Part shown: piece by piece, positions 7,102 to 10,576 of the stretch
How the letters are laid out: every line of letters starts with the position of its first letter
Position numbering within the stretch: position 1 is the stretch's first letter
Assembly: GCA_938028845.1 (NCBI GenBank)
Contig: CALIZJ010000291.1
Span: 1 to 10,576, forward strand
Length of the DNA stretch: 10,576 nucleotides
Direction of reading: 5' to 3'
From: an uncultured Blautia sp.
GTDB lineage: Bacteria > Bacillota > Clostridia > Lachnospirales > Lachnospiraceae
Notes under the pieces: generated by a model
The model's database searches: none
Told to the model about the DNA's origin: nothing
The model's input: the letters and a program-made list of their open reading frames with translations, nothing else
Program-made: the position numbers and the translations under genes

Positions 7102-7677
7102 ATGTTAAAGCCTATGACGCCCGCCCAGAAGCAGTTGGCGGAAGAGCATATGGATCTGGTCCCCAAGATTATCCGCTCACTGATTCAGGGATTCCCTTTA
7201 ACCAGCGAGCAGCGGCGGGAACTTTGCCAGATCGGATATCTGGCCCTGTGCCGGGCAGCCGTCTCCTGCGGGGAAGGGTTTCCCTTCGCTCCATACGCTG
7301 CAGCTGCGATCCGCAATGCCATTTTTGACTTCTGGCGTCACGAAATCCGGGAAAAAGATCTTTTCTGCCCGCTGCAGGAAGATCTGCTGGATGCTCCGGC
7401 GTCCCTGCAGATTGGCCAGCAACTGGAAACCGGCCCGGATGCAACGCCCCTGGCACTGAAGGATACGGCGGCAGGTGCTTATCTGGAGACACTCAAAGCC
7501 TCCCAGTGCAGTACCATCCAAAAAGGCATCGAGGCCCTCTGCTTCCAGCTTGAAGGCTACTCAACCAAAGAACTGTCCGCTCACTACCAGGTGCCTTCCA
7601 ACCATATCCGGGCCTGGCTGAGCAAAGCCCGCAGATTTTTACAGCAGGATGCAGTGCTGTGCGCCCTGTTATCCTGA
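7102..7677 (+). CDS. Sigma-70-family RNA polymerase sigma factor-like protein
   Basis: A 191-residue protein expected to direct RNA polymerase to specific promoters. Region 2 lies at about 12-80: helices DLVPKIIRSLIQGF, then ELCQIGYLALCRAA (equivalent to the DLxQEGxLGLxxAA core), and a FPFAPYAAAAIRNAIFDFWR stretch matching the FxxYAxxxIRxxIxDxxR helix that contacts the -10 element. A C-terminal helix-turn-helix at about 135-182 (STKELSAHYQVPSNHIRAWLSKARRFL) looks like region 4, which reads the -35 element. A linker of about 50 residues joins them and region 3 is absent. ATG 7102 is chosen over the overlapping GTG 7099 because the AAGGGAGGG site (7087-7094) is 7 nt away. It is preceded by the zinc-finger gene and followed by an unknown gene in one apparent operon, which fits an element-encoded regulator of transfer. 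Promoter targets are unknown. Confidence 0.88.
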   Translation: MLKPMTPAQKQLAEEHMDLVPKIIRSLIQGFPLTSEQRRELCQIGYLALCRAAVSCGEGFPFAPYAAAAIRNAIFDFWRHEIREKDLFCPLQEDLLDAPASLQIGQQLETGPDATPLALKDTAAGAYLETLKASQCSTIQKGIEALCFQLEGYSTKELSAHYQVPSNHIRAWLSKARRFLQQDAVLCALLS

Positions 7678-7697
7678 ACGATAAAGGAGGAACAATT

Positions 7698-8381
7698 ATG
7701 CTTACGCTCTATACCGCTGTCGGCAGTCTTCAGTTTGTAAACGTGAACGGAAAACCGGTCCCCCATGTGATCAATAACCAGAAGGAATACGGGATGTCCA
7801 AAGAGGAGCTTCTGGTGTGGAGCTGTCTAGCCTTCCAAATCCTGACCTATCCGGAACTGGAGTGTCTGTTTGAAAAGAACTGTGCAGACTCCGGCCAGTC
7901 CATCTCTCTGCCGCTGTCCCATTACCTGAACCGTCTGCTCCTGCGGGGGCTTCTGGTAAAAGGGATGGGGGTAAGCGCCGTGGATGCCCTGTACCGGCTT
8001 TTGGGGACGCTGACCATCACACCCGTTGAGGACCGTTTTCTTCCCCGGCTTGCCAGTGTATTCCTGCTCTACACCAAAGGACAGGTGCAGCTAAAGGACA
8101 TTCCCCGGCTCCTGCGCAAAACAAAATGCACGCCCACGGAGCGGGAAGTCCTGGCTCTTGCCGGGAAAGCATCCCTGTCCACAGCAGAGCTGCTGCTCAG
8201 CATGGAGCGCGGCATCCTGATCCGCAAGGAAGAGGATATCCTGGAGAAGCTCTACACCTCACCGGAAGACACCTGCAGCACACTTACGGATACCGTGCAG
8301 ATCACTCACGCCCAGTATCCCGTACTGCAGGCGGTCAGCAACCTGTACCTGAACCAGAAGATCCTGTTCCAGAAGATTTAA
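7698..8381 (+). CDS. Conserved-looking ICE protein with winged-helix-like stretches, function unknown
   Basis: I do not recognise this 227-residue protein. It is soluble and mostly helical. Residues about 33-100 read like a winged helix: SKEELLVWSCLAFQ, then LSHYLNRLLLRGLLVKG with a glycine-rich wing (GMGVSAVDALYRLL). A second similar stretch follows at about 140-180 (TPTEREVLALAG then STAELLLSMERG). The initial GSLQFVNVNGKPVPHVI is strand-rich. ATG 7698 follows AAAGGAGG (7683-7690) at 7 nt; an in-frame GTG at 7659 lies inside the sigma gene and is rejected. The gap to the sigma-like gene is 20 nt, so the two are likely co-expressed. A partner or antagonist of the sigma factor, or a separate DNA-binding regulator, are both open; neither is shown. 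Confidence 0.8.
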   Translation: MLTLYTAVGSLQFVNVNGKPVPHVINNQKEYGMSKEELLVWSCLAFQILTYPELECLFEKNCADSGQSISLPLSHYLNRLLLRGLLVKGMGVSAVDALYRLLGTLTITPVEDRFLPRLASVFLLYTKGQVQLKDIPRLLRKTKCTPTEREVLALAGKASLSTAELLLSMERGILIRKEEDILEKLYTSPEDTCSTLTDTVQITHAQYPVLQAVSNLYLNQKILFQKI

Positions 8382-8398
8382 TCCGAAAGGAGAAACCT

Positions 8399-8836
8399 AT
8401 GCCGAAACCATTATTTACCCGGCTGGCTGCCATCTGTGCAGTCGGCCTTTTCTGTGTCCTGTTTGGATGCGTTTATGCCCTGTCCCAGGAGGATACCATC
8501 CTTCTGGTCATGAGCCTGCTTCTTGGCGTGTGCTGCATCATCCGCTTCCTTCTTTTATATCGTACCATCAAGACGGAAGACTACCTGATCCTGGAAGGCA
8601 CCTGTGTTAAGCGGGAGAAATCGCCCCTCACTCGAAACCAACAGGTGCTTTTCCGTACTGCAGACGGGAAAGAATACCGCTTCAGCCTGGAAAAAAATAC
8701 CCGGCTTCTGGCTGGCCACAGTTATCGGCTCTATTTTAAGAAAGAACGCACGCTGGAAGAAAATTCAGGAAAAGCGTTTCACGATCCGGCGCTGATCGGT
8801 TACGAGGAACTGGTGGAAGTATCTGCAAAAGAATAA
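8399..8836 (+). CDS. Membrane protein with two helices and a beta-rich C-terminal domain
   Basis: The 145-residue product has two membrane helices (about 9-28 and 34-54), then a soluble strand-rich domain (about 60-145). The pattern there alternates hydrophobic strands with turns: YLILEGTCVKRE, QVLFRTADGKEYRF, LAGHSYRLYFKK. This resembles small OB- or SH3-like beta barrels attached to membrane hairpins, but I cannot name a family. ATG 8399 lies 7 nt after GAAAGGAG and 17 nt after the stop of the previous gene. Candidate translation further upstream in the same frame is a shadow of the preceding gene. It is the last gene of the plus-strand block, closed by a long hairpin. Its job in the element is unknown. 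Confidence 0.75.
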   Translation: MPKPLFTRLAAICAVGLFCVLFGCVYALSQEDTILLVMSLLLGVCCIIRFLLLYRTIKTEDYLILEGTCVKREKSPLTRNQQVLFRTADGKEYRFSLEKNTRLLAGHSYRLYFKKERTLEENSGKAFHDPALIGYEELVEVSAKE

Positions 8837-8838
8837 AG

Positions 8839-8881
8839 AATGTCCTGTACAACTGGAATCAATCCGGTGTACAGGACCATT
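8839..8881. terminator. Long hairpin, probably a bidirectional terminator between converging genes
   Basis: GTCCTGTACA (8842-8851) pairs with TGTACAGGAC (8868-8877). Four more pairs (8853-8856 with 8864-8867, one T-G) follow past a bulged A, closing on a 7-nt loop AATCAAT (8857-8863). On the plus strand ATTTCTC follows; on the minus strand CATTCTTTATTC follows. It lies 3-5 nt after the stop of the plus gene and 33 nt past the stop of the minus gene, as expected at a convergent junction. It also marks the drop in GC. Confidence 0.7.
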
Positions 8882-8913
8882 TCTCGTCAGAAACGAAACC
8901 GTCTCTTATCTTT

Positions 8914-9732
8914 TCACAAGATGTATAAATTAATTGCTCGTATAATTTGTCTCAGAGGATCGGGTTCATCCTCAATCTTATCATCTAACTTTTTTTCAAA
9001 AGTCTTGCAAATTTTTATGTGTGCCTCATAATAATCATCTGACAATTTTCCACCTTCTGTAATAACCAATATTAAATATTCCACAAAATCTCGAAAATGA
9101 TCTGTAATCCCTAAAATCAGATTAAATAATGAATCCAGTTTAATACACGTATTTGGCACCGCTTGTATATCAGTCGCTAACCCCTTTTGCCATTGTTTGT
9201 CATCTCCAACAGGAGCATTATAAAATTGATAATTTCCTTTTCTATCAAATGAATATCTTGCAAAATCAAAACGAGCATCTACACGTTTGAACTCTTCAAC
9301 TAATTCTACCACTTCTGATAATGCCATTTTTTCTGTAGAATTCATATTTAATTCGCTTAATCTTTCTCGTAATGCATCTAAATAATCCTTAATATTATGA
9401 TTTTGATTCATTTTAGTCTCCGTATTAGTTATCAAACTTATCGCATAGATACTACTTTTCAGCCATAATTCCACTCCATGCCACACACTAAATAAAACAG
9501 GGAACACCATTGTATCTGCCATATTTTGAGGGTTATGGCTATATATAATAGAATATAAGGCTATGACGGCATTTGCCATGTATGCTTTCCCCATTTCAAA
9601 ATTATCACTAATTCCTTGAAATGGATTTTCTTTATTATTACCTCCCATAGAATCATCGAAACGCCAGTTAAGAAAAGCATATCCATTTGGGTTGTTATAA
9701 TCTATATCTTTCTCTCCATAAAATATCTGCAT
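8914..9732 (-). CDS. AT-rich all-helical protein, HEPN-like, possible defence cargo
   Basis: An uncharacterised, mostly helical cytoplasmic protein of 272 residues from this start. The pattern VLFSVWHGVELWLKSS (80-94), then HNIKDYLDALRERL (112-125) and ELVEEFKRVDARFDFARYSFD (143-163), follows a layout I know from HEPN-like families: (R/W)HxxELxLK, a later HxLxxL helix, then a D...FRY-type block. I see no RxxxxH ribonuclease motif, so catalysis is doubtful. Start: ATG 9732 has GAGGAGA (9741-9747) 8 nt before it. A longer form from ATG 9771 (285 residues) has no such site, and that ATG lies inside a candidate -10 element. Codon use and GC differ sharply from the plus-strand block (16/60 G+C at 9061-9120), a sign of separate acquisition. 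The gene stands alone between terminators. A defence role is inference only. Confidence 0.78.
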   Translation of the reverse strand: MQIFYGEKDIDYNNPNGYAFLNWRFDDSMGGNNKENPFQGISDNFEMGKAYMANAVIALYSIIYSHNPQNMADTMVFPVLFSVWHGVELWLKSSIYAISLITNTETKMNQNHNIKDYLDALRERLSELNMNSTEKMALSEVVELVEEFKRVDARFDFARYSFDRKGNYQFYNAPVGDDKQWQKGLATDIQAVPNTCIKLDSLFNLILGITDHFRDFVEYLILVITEGGKLSDDYYEAHIKICKTFEKKLDDKIEDEPDPLRQIIRAINLYIL

Positions 9733-9740
9733 ACGCAATA

Positions 9741-9747
9741 TCTCCTC
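9741..9747 (-). promoter_or_regulatory. Ribosome binding site favouring the internal start at 9732
   Basis: On the minus strand GAGGAGA lies 8 nt before the ATG at 9732-9730. The upstream in-frame ATG at 9771 has only a distant AGGG, so the shorter protein is favoured. Confidence 0.6.
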
Positions 9748-9769
9748 AAATTGTAATCCTTTGCTATTC

Positions 9770-9778
9770 ATAATATCA
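9770..9778 (-). promoter_or_regulatory. Candidate extended -10 promoter element for the AT-rich gene
   Basis: The minus strand reads TGATATTAT, an extended -10 (TG-N-TATTAT, one mismatch to TATAAT). At a 17-nt spacing the -35 position reads TAGTAA, which is weak; that is tolerable for an extended -10. Transcripts would start near 9762, upstream of the 9741-9747 ribosome binding site and downstream of the ATG at 9771. Confidence 0.35.
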
Positions 9779-9805
9779 AAAATACACCCTAATTACTATA
9801 CTATT

Positions 9806-9835
9806 AGAAAATCCCAGGGGCTCACTCCCCTGGGA
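9806..9835 (-). terminator. Intrinsic terminator of the winged-helix gene
   Basis: TCCCAGGGG (9812-9820) and CCCCTGGGA (9827-9835) form a perfect 9-bp stem with a 6-nt loop. On the minus strand TTTTCT follows at once. The TGA stop of the winged-helix gene (9824-9822) sits in the loop. Confidence 0.85.
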
Positions 9836-10232
9836 CATCTACAAACTTGTATCCAACTCCCCACACAGTCTGGATATATTCTTTTGTTGTTACCTCCCGC
9901 AGCTTCTGGCGAATATTCCCGATAATACAGAACACCGCACTGCTTACATCCACCGGCTCCTCTTTCCAGACTGCCCGATATATCTGTTCTTTTGTGTAGA
10001 CTCTTCCTGGCTGACTGGCGAGATAAACAAACGTCTGAAATTCATACGTTTCCGTCAGAGGAAGCACCTTCCCCTGGTAAGAAATCTGGTGTTTATCTGG
10101 ATCAATACAAAGACCGGAATACTGAAATACATTCTCTTTTTCTGGCATTCCAGCAGCGAATTTTGCCAGAAGCTGCTCTGTCACTTTTCCAGATGAGGCA
10201 GTAGTGCGGAGGATGATTTCGATTTGATCCAT
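9822..10232 (-). CDS. Stand-alone OmpR/PhoB-type winged-helix regulator
   Basis: A 136-residue DNA-binding protein. Residues about 52-133 form a complete OmpR/PhoB C-terminal domain: YQGKVLPLTETYEFQTFVYLASQ start, then PGRVYTKEQIYRAVW, the recognition-helix region VDVSSAVFCIIGNIRQKL, and the wing QTVWGVGYKFVD. Normal response regulators (about 220-240 aa) carry an N-terminal receiver domain of about 120 residues with a phosphorylated Asp. Here the N-terminus is only about 50 residues (DQIEIILRTTASSGKVTEQLLAKF) and no receiver frame exists upstream, since the permease gene ends 33 nt before. ATG 10232 follows AAAAAGG at about 10 nt. Its position directly behind an FtsX-type permease suggests control of that transporter, possibly without phosphorylation. 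The DNA-binding call is firm; the target is unknown. Confidence 0.9.
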   Translation of the reverse strand: MDQIEIILRTTASSGKVTEQLLAKFAAGMPEKENVFQYSGLCIDPDKHQISYQGKVLPLTETYEFQTFVYLASQPGRVYTKEQIYRAVWKEEPVDVSSAVFCIIGNIRQKLREVTTKEYIQTVWGVGYKFVDVPGE

Positions 10233-10265
10233 TTCTTATTACCTTTTTCTTGCCATACCATTATG

Positions 10266-10576
10266 CTACTGTTGAAGCTTAATTGTGTCCACGATTGCCA
10301 TTCTGCTGATTTGACGGATGGGGCGTCTAATCGCAATCGCCGCAGACGCAAGGCAGAGAAACACGATCAAAAGAAGGGAACCCACAGGGATTTGCCATGC
10401 AGTTCCCCATTTATCTGCAATCAAAAACTGGAACATCAGCCTGTTCAGCGGCAGCCCCAAGATACATCCGACAATACAGCCAAGTATCGCATAGGTAAAG
10501 GCTTCCGCCGCAATCATCTTGTAAAGCTGATTTGCCCCCATTCCGATAGAACGCATAATGCCGTACTGCTTTGTTC
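10266..10576 (-). CDS. FtsX-type ABC transporter permease (C-terminal part, 5' end outside window)
   Basis: The last 102 residues of an FtsX/MacB-type permease. The frame stays open to the window edge and reads TKQYGIMRSIGMG before the membrane part, the usual cytoplasmic (K/R)xxxGxxRxIG coupling segment of this family, so the ATG at 10556 is internal. Two hydrophobic segments follow (around AFTYAILGCIVGCILGLPLN and VGSLLLIVFLCLASAAIAI). The tail IRQISRMAIVDTIKLQ is the typical end that leads back to the cytoplasm. Such permeases pair with an ATP-binding protein for export of peptides or drugs, or for signalling at the envelope; the substrate cannot be told from this piece. It stops 33 nt before the winged-helix gene, so the two are likely one transcript. 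Confidence 0.88.
   Translation of the reverse strand, partial: TKQYGIMRSIGMGANQLYKMIAAEAFTYAILGCIVGCILGLPLNRLMFQFLIADKWGTAWQIPVGSLLLIVFLCLASAAIAIRRPIRQISRMAIVDTIKLQQ

Noticed and set aside
8126..8398. Upstream extension of the last membrane gene to 8126
   Set aside because: That stretch is the shadow of the preceding gene; the strong ribosome binding site is at about 8385-8391, giving the ATG at 8399.
8908..8922. ATCTT/AAGAT hairpin at the stop of the AT-rich gene as its terminator
   Set aside because: Only five weak pairs and no T run on the minus strand; the larger hairpin at 8839-8881 serves better.
8914..9771. Calling the AT-rich gene a HEPN ribonuclease toxin
   Set aside because: No RxxxxH motif is visible and no antitoxin gene adjoins it, so only a HEPN-like helical resemblance is reported.

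Overview
The window looks like the interior and right part of an integrative and conjugative element (ICE) from a gut-type Firmicute, most likely in Clostridia/Lachnospiraceae. The reasons are a VirB4-like ATPase of the kind found in Clostridioides conjugative transposons, a sortase-anchored SpaA/VaFE surface protein directly downstream, consensus Firmicute ribosome binding sites (AAAGGAGG type), and moderately high GC. No integrase, relaxase, attachment site or tRNA/rRNA gene is visible, so the ends of the element lie outside the window or cannot be recognised here.

Layout on the plus strand, 1-8836: (a) 3' two thirds of the VirB4-like transfer ATPase; (b) an intrinsic-terminator-like hairpin; (c) a 1338-residue secreted and sortase-anchored protein with an N-terminal domain, five SpaA/Cna-B-like domains and four VaFE repeats; (d) a second terminator-like hairpin; (e) a run of six small genes with strong ribosome binding sites: a cysteine-rich protein, a two-helix membrane protein, a zinc-finger protein, a sigma-70-like factor, an unrecognised protein with winged-helix-like stretches, and a membrane protein with a soluble C-terminal domain. 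A long hairpin at 8841-8879 closes this block.

Layout on the minus strand, 8914-10576: an AT-rich gene for an all-helical protein that looks HEPN-like, then a stand-alone OmpR/PhoB-type winged-helix regulator with no receiver domain, then the C-terminal end of an FtsX-type ABC permease running off the window. GC drops sharply at about 8900 (16 of 60 bases are G/C at 9061-9120 against 37 of 60 at 8101-8160), so the minus-strand AT-rich gene was probably acquired separately.

How the parts may work together (inference): VirB4 powers the mating channel, the large anchored protein makes the cell surface adhesive during mating, and the sigma-like factor with its neighbours probably regulates or supports transfer. 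The surface-protein gene lies between two hairpins with no room for a promoter after the first one, so read-through of that hairpin may set how much adhesin is made. The permease and winged-helix gene form a separate transport/regulation pair. The AT-rich gene is the best candidate for undescribed cargo, possibly defence related.
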